Of a stretch of 64,000 nt of DNA, positions 1 to 9,316 are shown in pieces. The stretch is taken from assembly GCA_013205245.1 (NCBI GenBank), contig JABMNH010000022.1:1-64000 (forward strand), in the 5' to 3' direction. The position numbers were made by a program, and so were the translations under genes. This stretch comes from Flavobacteriales bacterium (GTDB lineage: Bacteria; Bacteroidota; Bacteroidia; Flavobacteriales; Flavobacteriaceae). Position 1 is the stretch's first letter. Every line of letters starts with the position of its first letter. Below the pieces are notes generated by a model. It did no database searches and was not told the DNA's origin. It saw only the letters and a program-made list of their open reading frames with translations.

Positions 1-170
1 ATCATATATTGCAAGGTTTATACCACAATATACCACTTTCCTTGCAATTTAAGCCTTAATAAAACGTCTAATAATCAACATAAATTGCTGAATAATAAAA
101 TAGTAAATAGTTATTAAGGCTCGACTATTTAACAAATTATTAACAAATTAATTACTAAAATTTAATTTTT

Positions 171-3051
171 ATGAAAGCAAAATTTTACTCTATTCTTTTT
201 GCAATCCTACTTACTGTACCAGTTTTGGCACAGTCTGGTAGCGTAACAGGTACTGTTACAGATACTGATGGGCAACCAATGCCAGGTGTATCTGTAATTG
301 TAAAAGGTACTACAACAGGTACTACAACAGATTTTGACGGAAAATATTCTGTAAGTGCAGCATCTGATGCTACATTGGTATTTTCTTATGTAGGTTACGA
401 AACTGCAAACGTTAAAGTTAACGGTAAATCTACCTTAGATGTAACTTTACAATCTGGTGTAGCCTTAGACGAAGTTGTTGTTATTGGATCACGTAACAAA
501 AACAGAACGGTAACAGATTCTCCGGTTCCTGTTGACATTATTGATGTAAAACAATTATTGGCAGACAGTCCACAAACTAATTTAAATCAGATTTTAAATT
601 ACGTGGCACCTTCATTTAGTTCTAACACACAAACTATTTCTGATGGTACTGACCATATTGACCCTGCTTCTTTAAGAGGATTAGGTCCAGATCAAGTGTT
701 GGTGTTAATTAATGGCAAACGTCGTCATTCATCTTCTTTAGTAAATGTAAATGGTACTTTTGGTCGTGGTTCTGTTGGAACTGACTTAAATGCTATCCCT
801 ACAGCTGCTATCGAGAGAATCGAAGTGCTTCGCGACGGTGCAGCATCTCAATATGGTTCTGATGCCATTGCAGGTGTTATAAATATTGTAATGAAAAAAA
901 CAACCAATACTGTTTTGGTAACTGCTAATACAGGCGCTTACTCATCTAAAAAATCAGGTGGATGGCATCAAGGTGGCACTGATGGTGAAACTACAGGTGT
1001 TAGTGTTAACTATGGTTTGCCTTTAGGCGAAAATGGTGGATTTATCAATCTTACAGGAATGTTTGATTCTAGAAATCCAACAAATAGAATGGGAACAAAA
1101 AATATTCCAAGGTTATAATGCTGTAGAAAGAATAGCTAATAATGCAGGTTATGATTTATCTCAACTATTATTACCTGCTAATATGGCAGATGTACAAAAT
1201 TTTGCACAGCAAGTAAGTTTCTTCTCTACAGGTTTAAAATCTGATATTGCTGCAGCTACAGATATAGCTACTTTACGTAACTTATTAAAAGGAGATATTA
1301 CTACAGAAGAATTAGCTGCTAGAGGTCTAGAAAGAAAAGACTTTAACATGCGTGTTGGTCAATCTGGATTAAGAAGTGGTAAAGCCTTTTTTAATATGGA
1401 ATTACCTACTGGAGACGAGGGCACAATTTATTCTTTTGGTGGTGTGAGTTATAGAAATGGTGATTCTGCAGGTTTTTACAGATTACCTTATCAAGATAGA
1501 GCTTACACGCCTATTTATATTAATGGTTTCTTACCAGAAATTCATTCTAACATTATAGACAAATCTATTGCTGCAGGTATTCGTGGTAAGATAGGTGACT
1601 GGGATGTTGATTTGAGTCAAACTTGGGGTCAAAATAGTTTTATGTACAGTATTGAAAATACTTCTAACGCAACTATGGGTAACGCTTCTCCATTACAGTT
1701 TAATGCTGGTGGATATGCTTTTACGCAAACCACAACCAATTTTGATATGTCTAAGTATTACGAAGACGAAATGGAAGGCTTGAATGTGGCGTTTGGTGCA
1801 GAATACCGTTTAGAAAATTATCAAATTTTTGCAGGAGAAGAAGGTTCTTATGCTAAATATGACACAAATGGAAATGCGGTACTAGATGCTGGTTTGCCTG
1901 AAACAACTGTAGTCGATTTTTATGGTACAGCAAGACCAGGTGGTGCACAAGTTTTCCCAGGCTTTAGTTTAGATAACGAGTTAAGCAAATACAGAACTAG
2001 TTTTGCTACTTATTTTGATGTAGAAGCACAAATGTCTAAATCATTCCTTTTAACAGGAGCTATTCGTTACGAAAACTATAATGATTTTGGCGCAACAACT
2101 ACTTTTAAATTAGCGTCACAACTTAAAGCTTCAGATAACTTCTCATTAAGAAGTTCATTTAATACAGGCTTTCGCGCACCATCATTACACCAATTGTATT
2201 TTAACAGTACTTCTACTGTTTTTGTTGATGGTATTCCAACTGATAAAGGAACATTCTCTAATGATAGCCGTGCGGCTAAATTATTAGGTATCCCACAATT
2301 GAAACAAGAAGAATCTACCAGTTTTAGTTTTGGTTTTACAGGAAGTGCTCCTGAATCACATCTTAAATTTACAGTTGATGCGTATTATATTAAAATTAAG
2401 GACCGTGTTGTTTATACAGGTTCATTTTCACCAGGCAGTAGCACTGAATTAAAAGCGTTGTTTGCACAAGCCAATGCAGGTTCTGCATCTTTCTTTGCCA
2501 ACGCTATTGATACACAAAGTACAGGTTTAGACATTGTTGTTACACATAATGGTAATTTAGGTGAAGGTACATTAAGAACAGATTTATCGGCTACATTCTC
2601 TAAAACAAAACAAATTGGTGGTGTAAAAGCTTCTAAAGTTTTAGCAGATGCTGGTTTAACTGACACTTATTTTGACCCTACTAGCAGAATATATTTAGAA
2701 TCTGCTGTGCCTAGAGCTAAAGCCAACTTAACATTTAACTATACAAAAGATAAGTTTAATGTAATGTTTAGAAATGTATATTTCGGCGCAGTTACTGAAG
2801 CCACTAATAATTTAGATAATCAACAAGAATTTAGTAGTAAAGTTGTAACCGATTTAACCTTTGGTTATAAATTAACTGACAATACTAAATTCACTTTTGG
2901 TGCAAATAACTTGCTAGATGTTTATCCAGACGAAGCTATTGAAGCTAACAGAAGTGGTGGTCGTTTTAATTATTCAAGACGTTCTCAACAATTTGGTGCT
3001 ATGGGTAGATTTATCTTCGCAAGATTATCTTTCACTTTAGACGCTAAATAA
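171..3051 (+). pseudogene. TonB-dependent outer membrane receptor, frameshifted
   Basis: One receptor gene is split over two frames. The first frame (171-1118) has a signal peptide ending VLAQ, a carboxypeptidase-like regulatory domain (about residues 22-95) and the TonB plug (about 100-245, with LRGLGPDQVLVLINGKRR and GAASQYGSDAIAGVINI). The second frame (in use from about 1100 to 3051) carries the beta-barrel and ends in a typical aromatic-rich last strand (FARLSFTL). The frames meet at an A6 run at 1097-1102. Removing one A gives a continuous product of about 960 residues through GTKIFQGYN. It would import a siderophore, metal or other ligand with TonB energy; the substrate is unknown. The gene may be intact in the organism if the extra A is a sequencing or assembly error. 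The 170 bases upstream hold a direct repeat of AACAAATTA but no clear promoter. Confidence 0.85.
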
Positions 3052-3077
3052 AAGAATTTAATTTCTTTATAATTTTT

Positions 3078-3115
3078 AAAGCTGCCTATAATTTTATGGG
3101 CAGCTTTTTATTTTT
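3078..3115 (+). terminator. Rho-independent terminator after the receptor gene
   Basis: AAAGCTGCC (3078-3086) pairs perfectly with GGCAGCTTT (3099-3107) and a T-rich tail follows. It sits 27 bases after the receptor stop and just before the next gene, so it ends the receptor transcript. Confidence 0.85.
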
Positions 3116-3121
3116 ACAGAT

Positions 3122-4393
3122 ATGATTCAAATAAATAAAAACATCACAGCATTAAAAGAATCGGCTACTTTAAAAATCAATCAAGAAGTTAAACAACTTA
3201 GAAATATAGGTAAAGAGGTTTTTCATTTTGGTTTCGGACAATCGCCATTCCCCATACATCAAAGTATTGTAAAAGCGTTAACTGATAATGCTACTTGCAA
3301 CCATTATCTTCCAACCAATGGCTTGCCAGCGCTTAAAAATAGTATTTCTTTATTCTTATCAAAACACCAAAATATCACATATGATGCCGATTCCATTTTT
3401 ATAGGTCCAGGAAGTAAAGAATTTCTCTACCAAATCATTTTGCTTTTAGAGGGTGTTTTTTTAATTCCACAAGCTAGTTGGGTAAGTTATTTACCTCAGA
3501 TTTTATCAAAAGGAGCAAAGCATCAAATAATACCAACAGCTTTTAAAAACAATTACAAATTAGAAGCACAAAGCCTAAAAAAATATTGTGAAATTCATAA
3601 GCAGGTTCAAAAAACACTCATATTAAATTCACCTAATAATCCTACTGGAGCAGTTTATAATGATGATGAATTAAAAGCTATTGCCAATGTTTGTAAAGCC
3701 TATCAAGTCATTGTTTTATCTGATGAAATTTATTCACAAATAAATTTTACTAATAATTGTGCGCCAAGTATAGCAAAATATTACCCTGAAAACACTTTGG
3801 TATTTGGCGGATTGAGTAAAGTCTTTTCTGCAGGTGGTTACCGTTTGGGTTTTGTAGCCATCCCTAAAAGTTTAGATGAACTTTACAACCCATTGCAGGC
3901 ATTGATAAGTGAAACTTTCAGTTCAGTTTCGGCTCCTATTCAATATGCCGCAGTTAAGGCTTTTAATTTTGATAAAGACGTTAAAAATTATGTAACTGAT
4001 TCAACGGTTATTTTAAAGGGTATTGCCAAATATATTTATGATGAATTAACCGAAAACAATATTATTTGTACCAAACCACAAGGCGCTTTTTATATGCTCA
4101 TTGATTTCGAAAATTACAGAAAAGCCTTATCAAATTTAAAAATAAACAACGCTTCAGATTTGACCACTTACTTATTGGCAAATCATAATATAGCATTGTT
4201 GCCCGGGTCTGATTTTTATTTTAATGAAGAAACTTTAACTTGTAGATTGGCCACCGTTGATTTTGATGGCGAAAAAGTTTATTGTGCTTTTAAAATGAGC
4301 CCTATAATTGATGCTGAATTTATAAAGCAACATACACCAAATATTTATAAGGGTTTAATTGTTTTAAATACTTTTTTGAACCACCTTAAATAA
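3122..4393 (+). CDS. Class I/II PLP-dependent aminotransferase
   Basis: Fold-type I aminotransferase of 423 residues in the aspartate aminotransferase superfamily. The signature blocks are in order: substrate-loop region FGFGQSPFP near the start, NSPNNPTGAVY in the middle, SDEIYSQI (PLP pyridine contact), and GLSKVFSAGGYRLGF with the expected Schiff-base lysine at residue 233. The C-terminal small domain contains the late arginine region (TCRLATVDF). The substrate cannot be told from sequence. It starts 7 bases after a strong terminator, so it probably has its own promoter or depends on read-through. It sits beside ornithine aminotransferase, but no shared pathway is evident. Confidence 0.85.
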   Translation: MIQINKNITALKESATLKINQEVKQLRNIGKEVFHFGFGQSPFPIHQSIVKALTDNATCNHYLPTNGLPALKNSISLFLSKHQNITYDADSIFIGPGSKEFLYQIILLLEGVFLIPQASWVSYLPQILSKGAKHQIIPTAFKNNYKLEAQSLKKYCEIHKQVQKTLILNSPNNPTGAVYNDDELKAIANVCKAYQVIVLSDEIYSQINFTNNCAPSIAKYYPENTLVFGGLSKVFSAGGYRLGFVAIPKSLDELYNPLQALISETFSSVSAPIQYAAVKAFNFDKDVKNYVTDSTVILKGIAKYIYDELTENNIICTKPQGAFYMLIDFENYRKALSNLKINNASDLTTYLLANHNIALLPGSDFYFNEETLTCRLATVDFDGEKVYCAFKMSPIIDAEFIKQHTPNIYKGLIVLNTFLNHLK

Positions 4394-4480
4394 TATGAAT
4401 CATATTTTATAAGATTATTATAAAATACAACTAAAGCATTTTTCTTTTTCTTTACTTTGTACTTTAAAATTTCCACAAAA

Positions 4481-5725
4481 ATGATAGCAGAAAAAAGTTC
4501 TTTAGCACAACAAAATATAGATTTAGAAAACAAATACGGTGCCCATAATTATCATCCATTACCTGTTGTTTTACAACGCGGCGAAGGTGTGTATGTTTGG
4601 GATGTAGATGGTAAAAGATATTACGATTTTTTATCGGCTTATTCTGCAGTTAATCAAGGACATTGTCATCCTAAAATAAATGAAGCTCTAGTCTCACAAG
4701 CTAGTACTTTAGCATTAACGTCACGTGCTTTTTTTAATGATGTTTTAGGGAAATATGAACAATATGTGACTGCGTATTTTGGATTCGATAAGGTTTTACC
4801 GATGAATACTGGTGCCGAAGCCGTTGAAACGGCTATCAAATTATGTCGTAAATATGCTTATGAAAAAAGAGGAATTCCAGAAAACGAAGCCAACATCATC
4901 GTCTGTGAAGGTAATTTTCACGGCAGAACCACAACCATCATTTCATTCTCTAATGACCCAGATGCGCGTAAAAACTTTGGTCCTTACACCCCAGGATTTG
5001 TAAAAATACCTTACAACGATTTAGAAGCTTTGCAAAAAGCTTTAAAAAAAACTCCAAATGTGGCCGGATTCTTAGTAGAACCTATTCAAGGTGAAGCAGG
5101 TGTATTTGTACCAGATGAAGGCTATTTAACATCCGCGAAAGCCTTATGCGAAAAGTACAACACCCTTTTTATTGCTGATGAAGTGCAAACAGGTATTGCC
5201 AGAACAGGAAAATTATTAGCTGTAGATCACGAAAATGTCAAACCGGATATTTTAATTTTAGGAAAAGCGTTATCGGGTGGTGTTTATCCAGTATCCGCTG
5301 TTTTAGCGAATGATGAAATCATGATGGTGATCAAACCAGGGCAACACGGCTCAACTTTTGGTGGTAACCCAATTGCAGCTAAAGTTGCTGTTGCTGCTTT
5401 AGAAGTTATTAAAAATGAAAAATTAGCCGAGAATGCCGAACAATTAGGGCGGTTATTTAGAAGTGAATTGAACGCATTTATAAAAACAAATCCGCTTATA
5501 AAATTGGTGCGTGGTAAAGGTTTGTTAAACGCTATTGTGATTAATGATGTAGAGACAAGTGAAACCGCTTGGAATATCTGTTTACAACTTAAAGAAAACG
5601 GGCTTTTGGCGAAGCCGACGCATGGTAATATCATAAGATTTGCGCCACCGCTTGTAATGACCAAAGAACAACTTTTAGATTGTGTCTCAATTATTAAAAG
5701 CACCATATCAAATTATAAATTTTAA
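4481..5725 (+). CDS. rocD: Ornithine--oxo-acid aminotransferase
   Basis: Converts ornithine plus 2-oxoglutarate to glutamate-5-semialdehyde plus glutamate, linking arginine breakdown to proline and glutamate. The 414-residue product carries the class III aminotransferase blocks: NTGAEAVETAIKLCRKY, FHGRTTTIISFSNDP, EPIQGEAGVFVPD, LFIADEVQTGIARTGK and ILGKALSGGVYPVSA with the PLP lysine at residue 262. The ATG at 4481 is preferred over an in-frame TTG at 4457. The TTG lies within a TACTTTG sequence that resembles a Bacteroidota promoter -7 element with one base missing, and the protein family starts near MIAEKSS. It is followed by a 130-base gap with nothing recognisable, then a convergent regulator gene. 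Confidence 0.95.
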   Translation: MIAEKSSLAQQNIDLENKYGAHNYHPLPVVLQRGEGVYVWDVDGKRYYDFLSAYSAVNQGHCHPKINEALVSQASTLALTSRAFFNDVLGKYEQYVTAYFGFDKVLPMNTGAEAVETAIKLCRKYAYEKRGIPENEANIIVCEGNFHGRTTTIISFSNDPDARKNFGPYTPGFVKIPYNDLEALQKALKKTPNVAGFLVEPIQGEAGVFVPDEGYLTSAKALCEKYNTLFIADEVQTGIARTGKLLAVDHENVKPDILILGKALSGGVYPVSAVLANDEIMMVIKPGQHGSTFGGNPIAAKVAVAALEVIKNEKLAENAEQLGRLFRSELNAFIKTNPLIKLVRGKGLLNAIVINDVETSETAWNICLQLKENGLLAKPTHGNIIRFAPPLVMTKEQLLDCVSIIKSTISNYKF

Positions 5726-5857
5726 TAGGATACATTTTATTTTAATAATAAATTTTCACATTGTGGCGTAAATTCTTTCCAATTATTCAAGAATAATGGT
5801 TCTTGGCAAATAATTTATATAATTGATACGCGTAAAAAGGGTTGTGAAAATTAGCCG

Positions 5858-6544
5858 TTAAAATCCATCAGAAATATGGATAAGTTTGGCTTTATCTAGA
5901 AGTTTTATTTGTTTACCGTGCAGTTTAATAATACCATCTCGTTTAAACTCAGATAAAAGTCTTATTGAAGATTCGGTAGCAGTACCAATGGCATTTGCTA
6001 TTTCTTCTCGTGTCAATTTTACTGCAATAAACCCATTTTCATCAACCCCAAACATACGTTCAAAATACAATAAAAATTCGGCTAAACGTTCTCTAACATT
6101 TTTTTGAGCCATCGTGGCAACGGTCATATTAGCCTTGTCTAAACTGTCGCAAAGAGACTTTGTTACAGATAAAGAAAACTCTTTGTTATTGGCAAACAAA
6201 TCTAACAATTCTTGCTTTGGTATAAAGCAAACTTCCATATCTTCTAATGCCGTAACAGTTAGTTTAGCACTCGTGCTGCTTAAAATAGATTTGTGCCCAA
6301 CTATTTCACCTTGTTTGATAAATCGTACAATTTGATCTTTACCATTTGGGGTTAATTTAGAGACTTTACATTCGCCACTTTGCAAACAATAAATACCATT
6401 TAAAACAGTTCCTTCAACAAATAAAGGCTGTCCGCGTTTGATATGTAAAATTGTTTTTTTGGAGTGAAGATGAGATAATTCAGCTTTACTAAGAGAATTA
6501 AAGGAGTTGAGTTCTTTTACTAAGCAGTGTTCACAATTTGCCAT
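5858..6544 (-). CDS. Crp/Fnr family transcriptional regulator
   Basis: The 228-residue protein has an N-terminal cyclic-nucleotide-binding-type beta-barrel (about 20-135, with RGQPLFVEGTVLNGIYCLQSGE), a long dimerisation helix, and a C-terminal Crp-type winged helix (about 170-210, LTREEIANAIGTATESSIRLL). A CxxC pair lies at the N-terminus (C4, C7), but the full four-cysteine set of E. coli Fnr is not evident, so iron-sulfur oxygen sensing is possible but not shown. It is divergent from ccoI, the first gene of the cbb3 oxidase locus, which makes oxygen-dependent control of that locus the likely job. No classical TTGAT-N4-ATCAA box was found in the 119-base intergenic region. Confidence 0.9.
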   Translation of the reverse strand: MANCEHCLVKELNSFNSLSKAELSHLHSKKTILHIKRGQPLFVEGTVLNGIYCLQSGECKVSKLTPNGKDQIVRFIKQGEIVGHKSILSSTSAKLTVTALEDMEVCFIPKQELLDLFANNKEFSLSVTKSLCDSLDKANMTVATMAQKNVRERLAEFLLYFERMFGVDENGFIAVKLTREEIANAIGTATESSIRLLSEFKRDGIIKLHGKQIKLLDKAKLIHISDGF

Positions 6545-6579
6545 AAATTACAATTACAATTAGTGTTTATAATATGCAT

Positions 6580-6587
6580 CAAAGGTA
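6580..6587 (-). promoter_or_regulatory. Promoter -7 element for the Crp/Fnr gene
   Basis: On the minus strand this reads TACCTTTG, matching the Bacteroidota housekeeping consensus TAnnTTTG, 36 bases before the regulator start codon. Confidence 0.5.
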
Positions 6588-6663
6588 CAAAAAAACTACT
6601 ATTCTTTATGTTATATTAATTACTTAAAAATGTTAATCTTTGCAAAACCAGATACAGTTATAG

Positions 6664-9045
6664 ATGTTAGATACCTCATGTTACCATTGTGGAACTCATT
6701 GTGAGTCATTAAATATTAAAATTGATGACAAATTATTTTGTTGCTATGGATGCAAAACTGTGTATGAAATTCTTAATCAAAGCGCGCTAAATTGTTATTA
6801 TGATTTAACTAATAAACCAGGTATTATTCCTTCAGAAATAAAGGGGAAGTACAATTACTTGGATAATAAAGAAATTGTCGATAAACTTTTAGAATTTGAT
6901 GATGGCAGTACAGCCATAGTCAAATTTAACATTCCGAGTATTCATTGCAGTTCGTGTATTTGGATTTTAGAAAATTTAAGCAAACTAAATCCTCATATTA
7001 AAACAACGCTTGTTAATTTTCCAAAAAAGACTGTTCGTGTTACATTTTCATCAGAAAAAACAACTTTAAAAGAAATTGTTGAGTTAATGACCTCAATAGG
7101 TTATGAGCCTTATATAAGTTTAGAAGACGCCTCTTCTGGAAAGAAAAAACAGAGCCGCCATTTAACCTATCAAGTGGCTGTTGCCGGATTTGCTTTTGGA
7201 AACATTATGCTCATGTCTCTACCAGAATATTTTCAGTTGAATGAATTTTGGTTAGATCAATACAAACCATTTTTTAGGGCTATCATGCTGCTTTTTGCCA
7301 TACCAGTTGTTACTTATTCGGCTCAAGATTATTATATATCGGCTTATAAAGGCTTAAAACATAAAGTACTGAATATCGATGTGCCCATTGCATTGGGTGT
7401 AAGTGTGCTTTTTATAAGAAGTACTTTTGATGTTGTTTTTAATTTAGGTCAGGGTTATTTTGACAGCCTTGCCGGATTGGTTTTCTTCTTGTTGTTAGGT
7501 AAGGTTTTTCAACAACGGACTTACGATTTTTTGTCGTTTGAACGCGATTATAAATCGTATTTCCCAATTGCCATCACAAAAATTGATAAAGATAAAAAAG
7601 AACAAAATATACCAGTTTACAATATTGAAAAAGGTGATAGATTGCTTATTAGACATCAGGAATTAGTACCTGTTGATGGCATTTTACTAAATGGAAATGC
7701 GTTGCTAGACTATAGTTTTGTGACAGGCGAAGCCCATCCTGTAAGTAAAAAATCTGGCGATAAGATTTTTGCGGGCGGCAAACAAATGGATGGCAGTTTT
7801 GAAATGGAAGTTTTAGAAACCATGTCTCAAAGCTATTTAACACAGTTGTGGAGTAATGAAATTTTTAAGAAAGACAAAGCCTATTCTATAAAATCCTTAA
7901 CGGATGCTATTAGTAAGAAATTCACAATTATAATTTTATCTATTGCTTTTATTTCTGGTTTGTATTGGTACAATATAAATCCGCATGATGCATTTAATGT
8001 GGTTACATCCATTTTAATTATTGCGTGCCCTTGTGCTTTGGCACTTGCAGCACCTTTTGCTTTGGGCAATATGTTGCGCTTATTTGGTAACAATAAATTA
8101 TATCTTAAAAATGCTGAGGTTATAGAAGATTTGGCTAAAATAGATACTTTGGTTTTCGATAAAACAGGAACCTTAACAACCAATCAGGCACACATAAAAT
8201 ACAGCGGAAATTCTTTATCCGATAAGGAAAAAAGTTGTATAAAATCATTGTTAAGACATTCAAATCATACCCTAAGTAGAAAGCTCTATGGTTTTATAAT
8301 AGCAAATGAGATTTTTGAAATCATTGACTTTAATGAGGAAATTGGTAAAGGCATTTTTGGGATTTGTGATGGGAGAACTATTTTATTAGGATCAGCCAAT
8401 TTTTTAGGTAATCAAAAAATAGAAAATATTTTACAAACGACCATTTGGATAAAAATTGACGATAAAATTAAAGGAAAATTTATTTTTGAGAACACCTATA
8501 GAAAAGACGTGCAAGAAGTTTTTGAAAAATTAAAACAAAATTACAAATTGATTGTTTTGTCTGGTGACAATGAAGGCGAAAAAGCGACACTTAATAAATT
8601 GTTGCCAGCACAAGTTGAATACTATTTTAATCAGAAACCACAGCAGAAATTAGATTTTATAAAAAATCTCCAATCTGAAGGGAAGAAAGTAATGATGATT
8701 GGCGATGGCCTTAATGATGCCGGTGCTTTAGCACAGAGTGATGTTGGTATAGCAGTGTCAGAAGATATCAATGTTTTTTCGCCAGCCTGCGACGGAATTG
8801 TAGCTGCAGAGAAATTTAGAATGATTCTAAATTACTTAAAATTGGCAAAAAATACAGTCATTCTTATAAAAATAAGTTTTGCTATATCATTTATTTACAA
8901 TTCACTAGGATTATTTTTTGCAGTTCAAGGATTATTGTCACCTATTGTTGCAGCCATCTTAATGCCACTTAGTTCAATATCGGTAGTTATTTTTGTAACC
9001 TTGGGCACAGGTTTTTTAGTTAAAAAAACTGATATTTGTCATTAA
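6664..9045 (+). CDS. ccoI: Copper-translocating P-type ATPase for cbb3 oxidase assembly
   Basis: FixI/CcoI-type heavy-metal P1B ATPase of 793 residues that moves copper across the inner membrane for the CuB centre of cbb3 oxidase. The N-terminus has a cysteine-rich metal-binding module (CYHCGTHC and CCYGC), then an HMA-like domain with IHCSSCIW. Membrane helices follow, with the CPC ion-binding motif at C455-P456-C457. The phosphorylation loop DKTGT has its aspartate at residue 499, and GDGLNDAGALAQSDVGIAV is the hinge motif. It opens the oxidase locus, which continues with ccoS 60 bases later. Confidence 0.95.
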   Translation: MLDTSCYHCGTHCESLNIKIDDKLFCCYGCKTVYEILNQSALNCYYDLTNKPGIIPSEIKGKYNYLDNKEIVDKLLEFDDGSTAIVKFNIPSIHCSSCIWILENLSKLNPHIKTTLVNFPKKTVRVTFSSEKTTLKEIVELMTSIGYEPYISLEDASSGKKKQSRHLTYQVAVAGFAFGNIMLMSLPEYFQLNEFWLDQYKPFFRAIMLLFAIPVVTYSAQDYYISAYKGLKHKVLNIDVPIALGVSVLFIRSTFDVVFNLGQGYFDSLAGLVFFLLLGKVFQQRTYDFLSFERDYKSYFPIAITKIDKDKKEQNIPVYNIEKGDRLLIRHQELVPVDGILLNGNALLDYSFVTGEAHPVSKKSGDKIFAGGKQMDGSFEMEVLETMSQSYLTQLWSNEIFKKDKAYSIKSLTDAISKKFTIIILSIAFISGLYWYNINPHDAFNVVTSILIIACPCALALAAPFALGNMLRLFGNNKLYLKNAEVIEDLAKIDTLVFDKTGTLTTNQAHIKYSGNSLSDKEKSCIKSLLRHSNHTLSRKLYGFIIANEIFEIIDFNEEIGKGIFGICDGRTILLGSANFLGNQKIENILQTTIWIKIDDKIKGKFIFENTYRKDVQEVFEKLKQNYKLIVLSGDNEGEKATLNKLLPAQVEYYFNQKPQQKLDFIKNLQSEGKKVMMIGDGLNDAGALAQSDVGIAVSEDINVFSPACDGIVAAEKFRMILNYLKLAKNTVILIKISFAISFIYNSLGLFFAVQGLLSPIVAAILMPLSSISVVIFVTLGTGFLVKKTDICH

Positions 9046-9064
9046 ATGTTAAAAAAACAAAACT

Positions 9065-9072
9065 TAAATTTG
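9065..9072 (+). promoter_or_regulatory. Promoter -7 element for ccoS-ccoNO-ccoQ-ccoP
   Basis: TAAATTTG matches TAnnTTTG exactly and lies 33 bases before the ccoS start. It suggests that ccoS and the structural genes have a start site separate from ccoI. Confidence 0.5.
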
Positions 9073-9105
9073 TACCACTAACTTTTATAATCAAAAATTA
9101 AACAA

Positions 9106-9288
9106 ATGGGTGTCATTTACATAATGATATTGGTAAGTTTACTAATTGCATTGCTTTTTTTCTTCTTGTTTATTAATTCTGTAAAATCAGGACAATATGA
9201 TGATACTTACACACCATCTGTGCGTATGTTATTTGAAGATGAATTGGTAAGTGATAATGAAAAGGAAAAATCAAAAACAACTAAATAA
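9106..9288 (+). CDS. ccoS: cbb3 oxidase maturation protein CcoS
   Basis: A 60-residue protein with a single N-terminal membrane helix (about residues 4-24) followed by a short charged tail. Length, topology and position between ccoI and ccoN fit CcoS, the small factor needed for cofactor loading of cbb3 oxidase. The conserved GQYDD after the helix is typical of the family. Confidence 0.88.
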   Translation: MGVIYIMILVSLLIALLFFFLFINSVKSGQYDDTYTPSVRMLFEDELVSDNEKEKSKTTK

Positions 9289-9316
9289 TCAACTATTAAC
9301 TAATTAATTAATCAAT

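Noticed and set aside
4394-4456. AT-rich inverted repeats (ATATGAATCATAT and TTTATAAGATTATTATAAA) as a terminator or riboswitch
   Set aside because: The stems are short, almost purely A-T and without a clear T tract; they are not distinguishable from AT-rich background.
6545-6663. Fnr box between the Crp/Fnr gene and ccoI
   Set aside because: No TTGAT-N4-ATCAA-like palindrome is present; ATGCATCAAAGG has only one half-site.
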